From: Luteimonas panaciterrae
GTDB lineage: Bacteria; Pseudomonadota; Gammaproteobacteria; Xanthomonadales; Xanthomonadaceae
NCBI RefSeq assembly: GCF_020511115.1
Contig: NZ_JAJAVH010000007.1
Coordinates: 496,001-560,000, forward strand
Length of the DNA stretch: 64,000 nt
Direction: 5' to 3'
In this document: in pieces, positions 38,401-47,677 of the stretch
How positions within the stretch are numbered: position 1 is the first letter of the stretch
How the letters are laid out: each line of letters starts with the position of its first letter
Notes under the pieces: generated by a model
Told to the model about the DNA's origin: nothing
The model's database searches: none
The model's input: the letters and a program-made list of their open reading frames with translations, nothing else
Program-made: the position numbers and the translations under genes

Positions 38401-39327
38401 GGATGCGCCGGGGAACGGCGAGATCGCGGTCGGATGATTGTGCGTTTCGACCTTGATGCAGAACGCGCTCTCGTGCACGTCCTCGTGGCGGTAGGTGTGC
38501 GTCTGCGCATCGGGGCGGAAGCGCCGCGCCGGATAACCTTCCACCACCGCGGCGTTGTCGCTGTAGGCCGAGAGCGTGTGCTCCGGCGTCTGCGCGTGGG
38601 TGTGCTTGATCATCTTGAACAAGGACAGCGGTTGATCCTCGCCGTCGATGGTCCAGGAGGCGTTGAAGATCTTGTGCCGGCAATGCTCGGAATTGGCCTG
38701 CGCGAACATCATCAGCTCGACGTCGCTGGGATCGCGGCCAAGTTCGGCGTAGCGCGTGCGTAGGTAGTCGATCTCGTCGTCGGCGAGCGCGAGGCCCAGG
38801 CGCGCGTTGGCGGATTCGAGATCGGCCAGGGCGATGCGCTCCAGTTCGCCGCGCGCGGGCACGGCGAACAGTGCCGCGGCCTCGTCGTGCGCGGCGAGCA
38901 GCGACTGCGTCATCGGATCGTGGAGCAATTTCGCCAGCGCCGTCTGTGCCGCCGCGTCGGACGGCCAGCCGGCCAGATCCAGACGCATGCCGCGCTCGAC
39001 GCGCTTCACCGGCAATCCGGCGCCGCGCAGCAGTTCGGTGGCCTTGCTGGCCCAGGGCGAGATCGTGCCCACGCGCGGGGCGACGTAGCGGGACACCGCC
39101 CCATCGGCGCGCGGCGCGGCGGTGTCACCGGCCTGGAGGATGCGGTGCAGGGTCGCCGCGTCAGGGAGCGCGGCGGGAGCGCCGCCATCCTCTCCGCGAA
39201 GCGGTTCCACCCAGTACACGTACCAGGCGCCCGACACGCGGACGGAGGGTGAGAGGGATTGCAGACGGGTTTGGAGCCGGTCGCGACGGAACGGAGACAG
39301 GGCCGGCAGGCCCTCGAGGACGATCAT
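35413..39327 (-). CDS. purL: Phosphoribosylformylglycinamidine synthase PurL (large, fused form)
   Basis: PurL converts FGAR to FGAM with ATP and glutamine in purine synthesis. The 1304-residue length matches the fused gammaproteobacterial enzyme. It has an N-terminal PurS-like domain, linker, two AIRS-related synthetase halves (with [16 protein letters not shown] and a second GKDSLSMQ) and a C-terminal class I glutaminase. The glutaminase has the nucleophile in LGVCNGCQM and a PHPERT end. It reads alone, with a terminator after it. Confidence 0.97.
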   Translation of the reverse strand: MIVLEGLPALSPFRRDRLQTRLQSLSPSVRVSGAWYVYWVEPLRGEDGGAPAALPDAATLHRILQAGDTAAPRADGAVSRYVAPRVGTISPWASKATELLRGAGLPVKRVERGMRLDLAGWPSDAAAQTALAKLLHDPMTQSLLAAHDEAAALFAVPARGELERIALADLESANARLGLALADDEIDYLRTRYAELGRDPSDVELMMFAQANSEHCRHKIFNASWTIDGEDQPLSLFKMIKHTHAQTPEHTLSAYSDNAAVVEGYPARRFRPDAQTHTYRHEDVHESAFCIKVETHNHPTAISPFPGASTGAGGEIRDEGATGRGGKPKAGLCGFSVSHLRIPTLPQPWEQPRALNPRMASALEIMTDGPLGAAAFNNEFGRPNLTGYFRSFEVQEGDDLARAYDKPIMLAGGLGAIDRGLVEKKLLSPGDAVIVLGGPAMLIGLGGGAASSVASGDSAEDLDFASVQRDNPEMERRCQEVIDRCAALGDDNPILWCHDVGAGGLSNAIPELLHDSGVGGVIDLFKVPSDDPSLSPMQLWCNESQERYVLGVAQQRLADFAALCERERCPFAAVGVATAEERLVVGYGADVAHLDAEAGKSGFAIDLPMDVLFGKAPKMHRDTQRPRPARWPSLSTDGVDLQEAGLRVLAHPTVAAKNFLITIGDRTVGGLTARDQMVGPWQLPVADCAITLSDYENHAGEAMAIGERTPLALLDSAAAARMAVGEAITNLCAAPVETLHRVKLSANWMAAAGHAGEDARLFDAVKAVGLELCPAIDLSIPVGKDSLSMQAQWNAGGVAQKSVSPVSLVVSAFAPVTDTRAQLTPLLSREADTEIWLIGLGAGRQRLGGSILSQCFEAFGGTPPDLDDPQRLRALFELIREARESGLLLAYHDRSDGGAFAALCEMAFCSHLGLDIALEGWGAERADDVFRTLFNEELGAIVQIRGEDRAEFADLVASHGLIECAQRIARPTTAPTVRVLDDNESLVEWRWDALFDAWWSVTHAMQKRRDDPVCADEEREAVRRFDAAGLQPKLTFDPAEDIAAPFIATGARPQVAILREQGVNGQVEMAAAFTRAGFDAVDVHMSDLISGRAKLETFAGLVACGGFSYGDVLGAGRGWATSILERAALRDAFAAFFARGDSFSLGVCNGCQMLSQLKDIIPGAAHWPQFLRNRSEQFEARFGMLEVVESPSWFFGGMAGSRIPVAIAHGEGRAEFADAIDRTASRVALRYVEGDGSPAASYPANPNGSMDAVAGLCSEDGRATILMPHPERTLRTANLSWSPREWSEDSPWLRMFRNVRSRAG

Positions 39328-39389
39328 GTCCGGGGGAGCAGACGCTGGGAAGCGGGGCGGTATTGTACCTGACAGCTAACGCGATGCTC

Positions 39390-39415
39390 CCTCTCCCCCG
39401 CTCGCGGGGGAGAGG
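39390..39415. repeat. CCTCTCCCCCGC palindrome (REP-like)
   Basis: A perfect 12-base stem with a 2-base loop lies between the dsbC stop and the purL start. No T run follows on the minus strand. The C-rich CTCTCCC core resembles the repeat arms at 1825-1970, so it is probably another member of a dispersed palindrome class. Confidence 0.6.
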
Positions 39416-39425
39416 AAATTCAAAG

Positions 39426-40262
39426 TCACGGGCTGCCTGCGGCGGCGGCGGGCATGCTGCTGGCGAGCGCGTCGTTGAGCGAGGCGCCCTTCGCCAGCTT
39501 GTCGAGCGTGGCGCGCAGGGCGTCCGGCGGCATGTAGCCCGGCATCACCTCGCCCTTGTCGGTGATGATCATCGGCGTGCCCTGCAGGCCGACGCGCTGG
39601 CCGATGTCGTATTCCATGGTGACCGGGTTCTTGCAGTTGCGCACCGGCACCGCCTGGTCGTTCTTGGCATCGGTGAGGGCCTTCTTGCGGTCGGCCGCGC
39701 ACCACACGTTCACCATCTTCTGGAAGTCGGGGCTGCCCAGGCCCATGCGCGGGAACGCCAGGTACTGCACGGCGATGCCCTGACGGTTGTATTCCGCGAT
39801 CTGCGAGTGCAGCTTGCGGCAATAGCCGCATTCCACGTCGGTGAACACCGACACGGTGTACTTCGGGCTCGGCGGCGCGAAGACGATGCGGTCGGCGACG
39901 GGAATCGTGTCGAGCAGCTGGCGGCGGACCTTGGCCAGATTGCGCTGGATCAGGTTCTCCTTCGAGTACATGTCGTACAGGTTGCCCTGCAGCAGGTAGC
40001 GGCCGTCGTCGCTGACATATAGCGTCTGGCCGCCGACGATGGCCTCGCGGAAGCCGGCGATCGGCGCGGCGCTGATGTGGTCGATCTCGACCTGGGAGTT
40101 GAGCTTATGGATCGCATTGCGGACGCGCTCTTCCGGCGAACCCGCTGCCACGGCCGGCGCGGCAGGCTTGTCTGCTGCGGGCTTGGCCGGCGGCGCGGGC
40201 TGCGCACAGGCGGACAGGCTGAAGAGGCTGCCGAGCAGAGCGAGGAGATACCGTTTCTTCAT
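39426..40262 (-). CDS. dsbC: DsbC-type thiol:disulfide interchange protein, predicted lipoprotein
   Basis: DsbC reshuffles wrong disulfides in periplasmic proteins. The 278-residue protein has an N-terminal dimerisation domain (about 42-105) and a thioredoxin domain with the CGYC active site (Cys145, Cys148), a second Cys pair (in NVWCAAD and RNCKNP) and a cis-Pro loop (GLQGTPMII). The signal sequence ends LFSLSAC (Cys19), so it appears to be a lipoprotein, unlike soluble E. coli DsbC. An Ala/Pro tether (20-40) follows. ATG at 40262. Confidence 0.9.
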   Translation of the reverse strand: MKKRYLLALLGSLFSLSACAQPAPPAKPAADKPAAPAVAAGSPEERVRNAIHKLNSQVEIDHISAAPIAGFREAIVGGQTLYVSDDGRYLLQGNLYDMYSKENLIQRNLAKVRRQLLDTIPVADRIVFAPPSPKYTVSVFTDVECGYCRKLHSQIAEYNRQGIAVQYLAFPRMGLGSPDFQKMVNVWCAADRKKALTDAKNDQAVPVRNCKNPVTMEYDIGQRVGLQGTPMIITDKGEVMPGYMPPDALRATLDKLAKGASLNDALASSMPAAAAGSP

Positions 40263-40578
40263 GAGTACTGCCTGACGACTGGATGCGCCGATTGTCGCAT
40301 GGGCGGGTGGACGGGGGTGCATGGGAGTCCTTTCGGCTTTGTCCGCGGGATGGGAGTCGGAATTCGTAGACCGCGCTTGAGGCTGTGGATTCCCGTTGAT
40401 CTTCGGGAGATGGGCTGAAACTTCGGGTTCGTCACAGTTACCGTCCCTGGCGCATGATTTCTGGGGGATTGCTGCTGCCATCCTTGGCGCATCCTCACTG
40501 GCTTCGGGCCGCCCTGTCCGGCCATCCATGGCCGGGCGTTCGGCAGGCCACGCAGCAGTGCCGCGTAAGCGGCCTGCC
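40263..40578. other. Gene-free gap between dsbC and xerD
   Basis: These 316 bases hold no supported gene. They contain the palindrome CCGGCCAT-CC-ATGGCCGG (40518-40535). A second inverted pair, GGCAGGCC/GGCCTGCC (40543-40550 and 40571-40578), follows directly after xerD on the minus strand and could be its terminator stem, without a T run. Open frames here have no ribosome site and odd composition. Confidence 0.5.
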
Positions 40579-41526
40579 TCATCCTCTGGGGTGATGCTTT
40601 GCATGGAGGGACTTCAAATGCTCCCGCGCCACCAGCGTGTAGATCTGCGTGGTCGAAAGCGAGCTGTGCCCGAGCAGCATCTGCAGCGCGCGCAGGTCGG
40701 CGCCGTGGTTGAGCAGGTGCGTGGCGAAGCTGTGGCGCAGGCCGTGCGGGCTGATCTTCGCCAGATCGATGCCGGCGACGCTGCCATAGCGCTTCACCAG
40801 CCGCCAGAAATCCTGCCGGGTCGGCGCCTTGCCGCGTGCGTCGAGGAACAGCGGTTCCAATGCGCGCTTAGCTGCCAATTGCGGCCGCGCCTCGTTCAGA
40901 TAACGCTCGAGCCAATGCTGCGATTCCTCGCCGAGCGGAACCAGGCGTTCCTTGCTGCCCTTGCCCATCACCCGCAGCACGCCCTGGCGCAGGTTGATTG
41001 CGGTGGCGGGCAGGCCGACCAGTTCGCTCACGCGCAGGCCGGCGGCGTACATCAGCTCCAGCATCGCGCGATCGCGCAACCCGAGCGGCGCGGCGATGTC
41101 GGGCGCGGCCAGCAAGGCCTCGATCTGGCTTTCCGACAAGGCCTTGGGCAGCGAGCGCGGCAGTTTCGGCGGTTCCAGCAGCGCGACCGGATCGTCCGCG
41201 CGCGTGCCGTTGCGCAGCTGCAGGGCGAAGAACGCGCGCAGCGCGGACAGCAGCCGCGCATTGCTGCGCTGCGACCAGCCATGCCGCGTGCGCCAGGCGA
41301 GATAGTCGAACAATGCGGCGCGGTCGGCGCCGGCCAGGCCACCATCACGACCCTCGCGCCAGCGCGCGAAACCCTGCAAATCGCGGCGATAGCCATCCAG
41401 CGTGTGCTGCGCCAGGCCGCTTTCGGCCCAGATCGCGTCGAGGAAGGCAGTGATGGCCTGTTCGTCGCGCGCGGGCAGCGGCGGCAGTTGCGCGACGAGT
41501 TCGCGGCGGTCCGCGGGAGTGATCAT
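40579..41526 (-). CDS. xerD: Site-specific tyrosine recombinase XerD
   Basis: XerD acts with XerC at dif to resolve chromosome dimers. The 315-residue protein has a SAM-like N-domain (about 20-105). The catalytic domain has Arg165 (AAGLRVSEL), Lys in GKGSKER, His261-x-x-Arg264 ([14 protein letters not shown]), His287 (LLGHSSL) and Tyr296 (TQIY). ATG at 41526 gives the usual length; upstream codons overlap the divergent gene and are ignored. Its promoter is shared with the divergent RDD gene, 54 bases away. Confidence 0.95.
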   Translation of the reverse strand: MITPADRRELVAQLPPLPARDEQAITAFLDAIWAESGLAQHTLDGYRRDLQGFARWREGRDGGLAGADRAALFDYLAWRTRHGWSQRSNARLLSALRAFFALQLRNGTRADDPVALLEPPKLPRSLPKALSESQIEALLAAPDIAAPLGLRDRAMLELMYAAGLRVSELVGLPATAINLRQGVLRVMGKGSKERLVPLGEESQHWLERYLNEARPQLAAKRALEPLFLDARGKAPTRQDFWRLVKRYGSVAGIDLAKISPHGLRHSFATHLLNHGADLRALQMLLGHSSLSTTQIYTLVAREHLKSLHAKHHPRG

Positions 41527-41580
41527 GGTCGAAAGCGTAACGGCTGACGGCGCGTTGCGTGCAACCGTTATTCTGTTGGG

Positions 41581-42066
41581 ATGTCCGAACCCTCTCCACA
41601 GCCTTCTCCCACGGACCGGCCGCGCGCGCTGATCGGCTGGCGCCTGCTGGCACTGTTCTACGATTTCTGGCCGGTGCTGGCGTTGTGGATGCTGGTGTCG
41701 CTGGCTTTCACCCTTGCCTACACCATCGCCGGCCATCACGACCCCCGCCAGAACATCGCGCCCTACAGCGCGCTGCAACTGCTGCTGTGGTTCTCCTGCT
41801 GGGTGGTGAGCGGAGTGTATGCGGGCATCAGCTGGCGGCGCGGCGGGCAGACGCTCGGCATGCGCCCGTGGCGGTTGCAACTCGTTTCAGCTGACGGAGT
41901 CTCGGCGCCGACATGGCGCGCGCTCGGCGTGCGCTATCTCGTCGGCACCTTTTCTCTTTTGCTGGCGGGCCTTGGCTTCTGGTGGGCCTGGTTCGATCGC
42001 GAACGCCTCACCTGGCACGACCGCGCCAGCGGCACACGGATGCGGCGCAATCCCAAACGGCGCTGA
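41581..42066 (+). CDS. RDD family membrane protein
   Basis: The 161-residue protein has three membrane helices (about 22-47, 63-83 and 118-138). It carries the RDD signature: an Arg before helix 1 ([12 protein letters not shown]) and [15 protein letters not shown] between helices 2 and 3. Function of the family is not settled. It is divergent from xerD, a pairing also seen in other Xanthomonadales. Confidence 0.88.
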   Translation: MSEPSPQPSPTDRPRALIGWRLLALFYDFWPVLALWMLVSLAFTLAYTIAGHHDPRQNIAPYSALQLLLWFSCWVVSGVYAGISWRRGGQTLGMRPWRLQLVSADGVSAPTWRALGVRYLVGTFSLLLAGLGFWWAWFDRERLTWHDRASGTRMRRNPKRR

Positions 42067-42084
42067 CCCGTCTCCGACCGACGA

Positions 42085-42471
42085 TTAGTGATCGTCCCCG
42101 GCCGATTCCGTCCTTTCGCCCTTCTCTTTCGCATGTGCGATCGCTTCGGCTTCGCGTGAGAGCAGGCGCCAGTATTCGTCGCCATTGCTGCGCGTGTAGC
42201 GGATCGCACCCGCGCGCACGAGGATGCGCCTGAGTTCGTCGTCCTCGAAACCGCCGAGCCGCTCCCGCAGCAGATCGAAGGAACGATCCGTGTAGCCCTT
42301 GTGGCTGAGGAAGTGCTGCGCCGTTTTCTCGGCCATGTGTTCGGTCTTGACCGCTTCCAGCGCGATCTCCAGATCGGTCGAGGCGCGATCCTTCTGCAGC
42401 CACCAGGAAATCAGGCCGCCCACGAACACGCCGAGCAGCCCGAACAGGCCCGCGATCATTTCCGAATTCAT
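42085..42471 (-). CDS. Small membrane-anchored protein of unknown function
   Basis: This 128-residue protein has one N-terminal membrane segment (about 5-24, GLFGLLGVFVGGLISWWL). A soluble helical domain follows, whose end (ELRRILVRAGAIRYTRSNGDEYW) looks winged-helix-like. A strong AGGAGG overlaps the stop region of the O-antigen ligase gene, so it is translated as the last gene of that unit. I recognise no family. Confidence 0.75.
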   Translation of the reverse strand: MNSEMIAGLFGLLGVFVGGLISWWLQKDRASTDLEIALEAVKTEHMAEKTAQHFLSHKGYTDRSFDLLRERLGGFEDDELRRILVRAGAIRYTRSNGDEYWRLLSREAEAIAHAKEKGERTESAGDDH

Positions 42472-42480
42472 GCAGACCTC

Positions 42481-43905
42481 CTAGGTTTGCGGCGCTGCCG
42501 TGTCCGGAGCCGCGGGCTCTTCGGCAATCGCTTCGCCTTTTCGCGCCAGCAGGCTGCCCGCGTACAGCGCGGCCAGCAATAGGGTCAGGCCGCCCCAGAA
42601 CGTAGAGTAGAACGCGAGGTGGGTGTTGAACGGGAACACCGTCACCGCCAGCGCCAGCATCGCCGGCCGCGCGCGATCGCGCGCCGGTTCGGATGCGTAG
42701 CGCCACGCGCGCCAGGCCAGTGCCACGCCGGCCAGCCACAGCAACAGACCGAGCGCGCCGGTTTCGCTGAGAATTTCCAGCACGATCTGATGCGCGTGCA
42801 AGGCGGGGCCGCTGCCCCAGGCCGGTATTTCTCCAGGCTCGGGATCACAGGCCGGGAACGCATCGCGGAAACCACGCGCCCCCACGCCGTTGATCGGGTG
42901 CTCGCGCACCATGCACACCGCCGCGCCCCAGATGCGGCCGCGGCCGGACAGCGCGCTGTCCATGCCGGCCTCGTCGGCGGTCAGCGCCTGCGTGGTGCGC
43001 TGGATGCGTTCCCGCATCTGCGGAACGGTGAACGTGAGCGCGACCAGCAACACCGCGCCGAAAGCGAACACGCCTGCGAGTTTCTTCCAGCCCAGCAGGC
43101 GCCAGCCGGAAAACACCAGCACCAGCGCATAGGTGAGCCAGGAAGCGCGCGCGCCGGCCAGCAATACCACGCTGCCGATCAGCCCCGCCGCCACGATCCA
43201 TCCGATATTGCCGAAGCGCCGCCCCGCCGCGTACAGCACGAACGGCGACAGGCTGGCGAGCACGATGCCGAGTTTCAGATTGCAGGGGCCGAGCACGCCG
43301 CCGAGGCGATCGACGGCCGCGATTTCCTCAGCGCTGCACATCGGCTTGTGTTCGATCGCCTGCTTCAACGCGTCCAATCCCCAGAACAGCGGACTGGTGC
43401 CGGACACCGCCTGCGCCAGCGCATCGAGCGTCCACACGCCGGCGATCACCGCCAATCCACCGAACGTGATGCGCCGCCCGCGCGCATCGGCGACCGCGGC
43501 CGCGGCCAGCCACAGGAACGGCAGATAGCGCAGCCCCGTCGCCGCCTTGTAGAACGCATGACGCGCATCGACCGCGTCCACCGCGGAGAACAACTGCGGC
43601 AGCCAGTAAGCGAAGAACAGCACGCTGGTCAGCGCCCACGCCGGCCCGCTCAGCAGCGCGGTGCCGCCACGGAAACGCGAGACCAGCAGTTTGATGATGG
43701 CCGCGAGCGCGCCCAGCACCAGCACGCCCTCGGCGATGCCGGGTGCCGGCCACAACACGACGAAAGCCAGCACCCACCATGGCGCCCAGCGCCAGCCGAC
43801 CTGAGCGTCGGCGTGCCTGTCCGAGAGCGTGCCTCCGGGAACTTGCTCGGCAGGAGCGTGCCCCGCAGGAGCCGGATCAGCGCTGGACGAGTTCGTCATA
43901 GACAT
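42481..43905 (-). CDS. O-antigen ligase (Wzy/WaaL-type) membrane protein
   Basis: About 474 residues and 11-12 membrane segments, with the Wzy_C signature region containing GRGRIWGAAVCMVREHPINGVGARGFR followed by HAHQIVLEILSETGALGLLLWL. Proteins with this pattern ligate O-antigen to lipid A-core or polymerise sugars; the exact activity is not decidable here. The start is either ATG 43905 or 43899, both overlapping the end of the GT4 gene, indicating coupling. Confidence 0.88.
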   Translation of the reverse strand: MSMTNSSSADPAPAGHAPAEQVPGGTLSDRHADAQVGWRWAPWWVLAFVVLWPAPGIAEGVLVLGALAAIIKLLVSRFRGGTALLSGPAWALTSVLFFAYWLPQLFSAVDAVDARHAFYKAATGLRYLPFLWLAAAAVADARGRRITFGGLAVIAGVWTLDALAQAVSGTSPLFWGLDALKQAIEHKPMCSAEEIAAVDRLGGVLGPCNLKLGIVLASLSPFVLYAAGRRFGNIGWIVAAGLIGSVVLLAGARASWLTYALVLVFSGWRLLGWKKLAGVFAFGAVLLVALTFTVPQMRERIQRTTQALTADEAGMDSALSGRGRIWGAAVCMVREHPINGVGARGFRDAFPACDPEPGEIPAWGSGPALHAHQIVLEILSETGALGLLLWLAGVALAWRAWRYASEPARDRARPAMLALAVTVFPFNTHLAFYSTFWGGLTLLLAALYAGSLLARKGEAIAEEPAAPDTAAPQT

Positions 43906-45037
43906 CGAGCGTGGCCTGCTGCATGGCCTGCAGCGAATATTGCGTGAGCGAGGCCGGCATCGTAGCAAGCGACGGCGGCTTGGACAGTAGCGTCCCGGAC
44001 AGCAATGCCTGCGCGCTCGTCAGCAGCGCCGCGTGATCGAACGGTGCCACCGCGCCGCTTGGCAGCAGTTCGCGCAGCAGCTCGCCGACGCCGCCATGCG
44101 CCCAGCCGAGCACGGGACGGCCGACCGACAGCGCTTCGATCACGGTACGTCCGAACGATTCGGGCTTGCGCGAGACCTGCAGCACCAGATCGGCGGCGGC
44201 ATAGGCTTCCGCGATCGCCGCCGTCGGCGGCGTGATCGCCAATGCGTCGGCGAAACCGCCACTGCGCGCCTCGGCCTCGAGATCGGCGATGTATTGCTCG
44301 CGGCCCGCCTCACGCGCGCCCGGCATCCACAAACGCGCGTCGATGCCGGCGCCACGCAGGCCGCCGAGCAACACCAATGCATCGGCATGCCCTTTCAGTC
44401 GCGTGCCGCGACCGGGCAGCAACAGCAGCGGACCATCGCCGCCCAGTTGTGGATATTGCGCCGCCACGCGCGCGCGCGCTTCGCGATCCGGCACGGGCGC
44501 CCGCGGAAACGCGGCGGGATCGATGCCGCGCGGAATCACGCGCAACTTCGCCTTGTCGGTTTTCGGATAGTGCTGGAGCACATAATCGCGCACCGTCTGC
44601 GACACGCAGATCACCCGCTCGCCGCGGGTCATGATCGCGCTGTAGCGCGAGGGCGAATTGAGACCGTGCACGGTGGTGACGAAGTGCGGCTTGGGCAGCG
44701 GCAACGGTCGTGTGCCCGGCGTGCCACGCAGCGCGCGCCAACCCATCCACGCGGGCAGTCGCGAGCGTGCGTGCACGATGTCCGGGCGCTCGCGCGCGAA
44801 CAGCTCATGCAGCGAACGGATGTGGCGCAGCGTCAGCAGCGACTTGCGGCCGATGTCGAATTCGACGTGCTCGGCGCCGCTCGCCAGCAGCGTCGGCACC
44901 AGCCGCCCGCCCGCCGACACGACGATGGCACGATGGCCGGCGCGAACCAAGGCGTCGGCGATCTCGAGGGTGGAACGTTCGACACCGCCCGACTCCAGCG
45001 CGGGCAGCAGTTGCACCACGGTCAGCGCGCGACCCAT
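43877..45037 (-). CDS. Family 4 glycosyltransferase
   Basis: This GT-B enzyme of 386 residues has an N-terminal acceptor domain beginning TVVQLLPALESGGVERS (GGxE/R signature) and a C-terminal donor domain with LLLPGRGTRLKGH. The E-x7-E motif lies in KPESFGRTVIEALSVGRPVLG. It probably adds a sugar to LPS core or exopolysaccharide. ATG at 45037 is preferred; one at 45091 would overlap the zinc-finger gene. It is coupled to the ligase gene downstream. Confidence 0.9.
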   Translation of the reverse strand: MGRALTVVQLLPALESGGVERSTLEIADALVRAGHRAIVVSAGGRLVPTLLASGAEHVEFDIGRKSLLTLRHIRSLHELFARERPDIVHARSRLPAWMGWRALRGTPGTRPLPLPKPHFVTTVHGLNSPSRYSAIMTRGERVICVSQTVRDYVLQHYPKTDKAKLRVIPRGIDPAAFPRAPVPDREARARVAAQYPQLGGDGPLLLLPGRGTRLKGHADALVLLGGLRGAGIDARLWMPGAREAGREQYIADLEAEARSGGFADALAITPPTAAIAEAYAAADLVLQVSRKPESFGRTVIEALSVGRPVLGWAHGGVGELLRELLPSGAVAPFDHAALLTSAQALLSGTLLSKPPSLATMPASLTQYSLQAMQQATLDVYDELVQR

Positions 45038-45051
45038 GCAGTCGCGGCGTT

Positions 45052-45252
45052 TCAGTCGATCAACACGAAATGCGATCCGCAGTACGGGCAATCCGCCTCG
45101 CCGCCCTCACTCTCGATCGGCAAGTAGACACGTGGATGCGAGTTCCACAACGCCATCGACGGCAGCGGACAGCTCAGCGGCAGATCGCTGCGGCACACTT
45201 CGTAGCGTTTCTGGGCGTTGGCTTGGACGGGGGTGGCGTTGGCTGCGGTCAT
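45052..45252 (-). CDS. Small zinc-finger protein, zf-CHCC type
   Basis: The 66-residue protein has the CHCC pattern: Cys in YEVCRSDLPLSCP, WNSHPRVYLPIE, and CPYCGSHF at the end. The family includes bacterial relatives of the complex I accessory subunit NDUFS6, but the bacterial role is uncertain. It lies just upstream of the GT4 gene on the same strand and probably leads the operon. Confidence 0.88.
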   Translation of the reverse strand: MTAANATPVQANAQKRYEVCRSDLPLSCPLPSMALWNSHPRVYLPIESEGGEADCPYCGSHFVLID

Positions 45253-45445
45253 GGCGGAGCGGAAAGGACGGATACGGTTAGTTTACCGTGCGGCGGCCCA
45301 CCCCGGAATTGTGACGAAATGTCGATATTCGCGTGCCGCGTCAGCTTGCCACGGCGCTGAGCGCGCCCTACCTGAACGGCTGCGCCGCCATAGCGACGAT
45401 GCATCACATGGAGCGGGCACCACGATCGCCCGCTCCGCACCGAGG

Positions 45446-46156
45446 TCATAACGGCAGATCGAACAGGAGAATTTCGGTGGCGGCGCCGCCGCTTCCGGCC
45501 ACGCGCAACTCACCCGCTTCCTCGGCGTAGCCGACCGCATCGCCCGCGGACAACGTGTGTCCGCCGATCACGGCCTGCCCTTGCACCACCTGCAGCCAAT
45601 AACGTCGCAGCGGCTTCAGCGCATGCGTGACTTCCTCGCCATCGCTCAACCGTGCGCCATGTACCCAGACCTGCTGTCGAATCGCGAGACTGCCGTCGGC
45701 GCCATCGGGCGAAGCGAAGGTCGCCCAGCGGCCGCGCCGCGCCGCAGGATCGAAACTACGCTGCGCATGCGCCGGCGCGGCGTTGACGCGATCGGGCTGA
45801 ATCCAGATCTGCAGGAAATGCACGGGCGCTTCTTTCGAAGCGTTGTATTCGCTGTGCTCGATCCCGTGGCCGGCGCTCATCCATTGCCATTCGCCCGCAT
45901 GCACCACGCCCTCGCCGCCACTGTTGTCGCGGTGCGCGAGCGCGCCCTCGAGCACGTAGCTGAGGATCTCCATGTTGGCGTGCCCATGCGGTGGGAATCC
46001 GGCGCCGGGGGCGACGCGGTCCTCATTGATCACGCGCAGCGGACCAAAGCCCATCCACTGCGGGTCGTAATAACGGCCGAACGAAAAACTGTGCCGGCTG
46101 TCGAGCCAGTCAGTGCGGACGATGCCGCGTTCGGCGGCGGGGCGGAAAATCTGCAT
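45446..46156 (-). CDS. Pirin family protein (YhhW/quercetin dioxygenase-like)
   Basis: The 236-residue bicupin has the pirin signature FPPHGHANMEILSYVLEG. Four metal ligands, His57, His59, His101 and Glu103 (GHGIEHSEYN), are all conserved. Bacterial pirins of this length include quercetin 2,3-dioxygenases and regulators; the substrate is unknown. The promoter region carries a remarkable inverted repeat at 46174-46217, 18 bases from the start codon. Confidence 0.9.
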   Translation of the reverse strand: MQIFRPAAERGIVRTDWLDSRHSFSFGRYYDPQWMGFGPLRVINEDRVAPGAGFPPHGHANMEILSYVLEGALAHRDNSGGEGVVHAGEWQWMSAGHGIEHSEYNASKEAPVHFLQIWIQPDRVNAAPAHAQRSFDPAARRGRWATFASPDGADGSLAIRQQVWVHGARLSDGEEVTHALKPLRRYWLQVVQGQAVIGGHTLSAGDAVGYAEEAGELRVAGSGGAATEILLFDLPL

Positions 46157-46173
46157 GGGTCATCGCCATTTGA

Positions 46174-46217
46174 AACGTGCCTGTTTTGAAACAGGTATGT
46201 TTCAAAACAGGCACGTT
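46174..46217. promoter_or_regulatory. Perfect 19-bp inverted repeat upstream of pirin gene
   Basis: AACGTGCCTGTTTTGAAAC and its exact complement are separated by six bases (AGGTAT). The arms include TGTTTTGAAACA-like half-sites, so the element contains nested palindromes. It is AT-richer than its surroundings and lies between the pirin start and the yceI stop. It could be an operator or a very stable 5' leader hairpin of the pirin mRNA. Confidence 0.75.
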
Positions 46218-46235
46218 GAAAAAGATGTGCTGAAA

Positions 46236-46273
46236 ACAAGCGCGCCATTCCCGCACGAGCGGAAATGGCGCGC
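46236..46273 (-). terminator. Terminator of yceI-like gene
   Basis: A 15-base stem (GCGCGCCATTCCCGC against its complement, one mismatch) with a 4-base loop is followed on the minus strand by TTGTTTTC, 19 bases after the gene's stop. Confidence 0.75.
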
Positions 46274-46291
46274 GAGACAGAACGTTCGAAC

Positions 46292-46900
46292 TTATTCCTT
46301 CTTTTCGCCTTCCGGCTTCGGCACCACCGCCTCGGTGGTGATCTGCAGCTTCACTTCGTCGCTCACGTTCGGCACATACTTGTCCACCCCGAACTCGCTG
46401 CGCTTGAGCGTGGTGGTGGCATCGAAACCGACCGCTTCGCGCTTGGCGAGCGGCTGCACGCCTGCCTTGTTGAGAGTGACATCGAGAACGGCCGGCTTGG
46501 TCACGCCCTTGACGGTCAGATCACCGGTCACCTTCAGCTTGCCCTTGCCCGCGGATTCGACCTTGGTGCTCTTGAAGGTGATCTCGGGATACTTGGCGGC
46601 GTCGAAGAAATCGGCGCTCTTCAGATGCTCGTCGAAATCCGCCGTGAACGAATTCAAGCCGGCCAGCGGCAGCTTGACCTCGACGCTCGACTTCGAAACG
46701 TCCTCGGCGTCGTACACCAGCGTGCCATCGACCTGGCCGAAATTGGCGAAGGGATTGGAGAAGCCGAAATGGCTCCAGCTCGCCAGCACGTTGGTATGGT
46801 TTGGGTCGAGCTTGTAGGTGACGGGCGCGGCGAAAGCGGAAGCGGCGAACAGCGACAGCGCGGCGGCGAGAGCAGCGCGTCTGGGCGAAAGCATCTGCAT
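46292..46900 (-). CDS. YceI family periplasmic lipid-binding protein
   Basis: The 202-residue protein has a signal peptide (1-24, ending AFAAP) and a lipocalin-like YceI barrel. Motifs: YKLDPNHTNVLASWSHFGFSN at the start of the mature part, FDEHLKSADFFDAAKYPEITF and GDLTVKGVTKPAVLDV. The family binds isoprenoid-type lipids in the periplasm. ATG at 46900 follows AGGAGA. A short acidic/basic tail (KPEGEKKE) ends the protein. Confidence 0.93.
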   Translation of the reverse strand: MQMLSPRRAALAAALSLFAASAFAAPVTYKLDPNHTNVLASWSHFGFSNPFANFGQVDGTLVYDAEDVSKSSVEVKLPLAGLNSFTADFDEHLKSADFFDAAKYPEITFKSTKVESAGKGKLKVTGDLTVKGVTKPAVLDVTLNKAGVQPLAKREAVGFDATTTLKRSEFGVDKYVPNVSDEVKLQITTEAVVPKPEGEKKE

Positions 46901-46964
46901 GGTCGAATCTCCTGAAAACTAATGATGAGAGGAATTTGCGGGGCAAAACGTTGCGGAACGCTGC

Positions 46965-47552
46965 TTACTCGATGCGGGCGGTTTCGTCGAAAGCCAGCCT
47001 TGGCGAGCGCGGGAAGATGCTGGCCGGGTCACCTTGGCCGAGATTGACGAGGAAGTTGGACTTGATCGGCGTGCCCTTGAAGAAGGCTTCGTCGACGATG
47101 GCATTGTCGAAACCGGTCATCGGCCCGGTATCGAGACCGAGCGCGCGCGCGGCCAGGATCAGATAGGCGCCCTGCAGGGTGCCGTTGCGGAAGGCGTGAT
47201 CGCGCCGATTCTCGCGCGGGCCGTCGAACCAGCTCTTGGCGTCGGTGTGCGGGAACAGGTACGGCAGCTTTTCGTGGAAATCCGGGTCGTAGGCCACGAT
47301 CACCGTCACCGGCGCGGCCATAGTCTTGTCGTGGTTGCCCTGCGACAGGGCCGGCTCGAGCCTTGCCTTGGCTTCCTTCGATTTCACGAACACGAAGCGC
47401 GCCGGCGACATGTTGGCGCTGGTCGGCCCCCACTTCAGCAGGTCGTAGAGTTCGCGCAGCTTCTCGTCGCTGATCTCACCGCTGAAGGCGTTGTAGGTGC
47501 GGGCGCTGCGGAACAGCTGATCGAGCGAGGCGGCGGGCAGAACGTCGGACAT
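46965..47552 (-). CDS. Nitroreductase family protein, malonic semialdehyde reductase-like (RutE)
   Basis: The 195-residue FMN enzyme has the RutE/HadB layout: [39 protein letters not shown] at the N-terminus and [16 protein letters not shown] in the flavin-binding part. RutE reduces malonic semialdehyde in uracil degradation, but no rut genes are nearby, so the substrate may differ. ATG at 47552 follows AAGGAA. It is divergent from the ELM1-family gene. Confidence 0.88.
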   Translation of the reverse strand: MSDVLPAASLDQLFRSARTYNAFSGEISDEKLRELYDLLKWGPTSANMSPARFVFVKSKEAKARLEPALSQGNHDKTMAAPVTVIVAYDPDFHEKLPYLFPHTDAKSWFDGPRENRRDHAFRNGTLQGAYLILAARALGLDTGPMTGFDNAIVDEAFFKGTPIKSNFLVNLGQGDPASIFPRSPRLAFDETARIE

Positions 47553-47677
47553 CCGGGATTCCTTGGGAGGGTGGCCGCTGAGGCGCGGCGGTCGAGGGAG
47601 TGTAGAGTTCCATATGCAATGTATAAGTCCCGCGTCCGCAACGAATCATCACTAAAATAGAACAAAGACCGCTTTCC

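Noticed and set aside
42619-43947. 442-codon plus-strand frame
   Set aside because: It is antisense to the O-antigen ligase gene, which has membrane helices and family motifs; the plus frame is His/Arg-rich without motifs.
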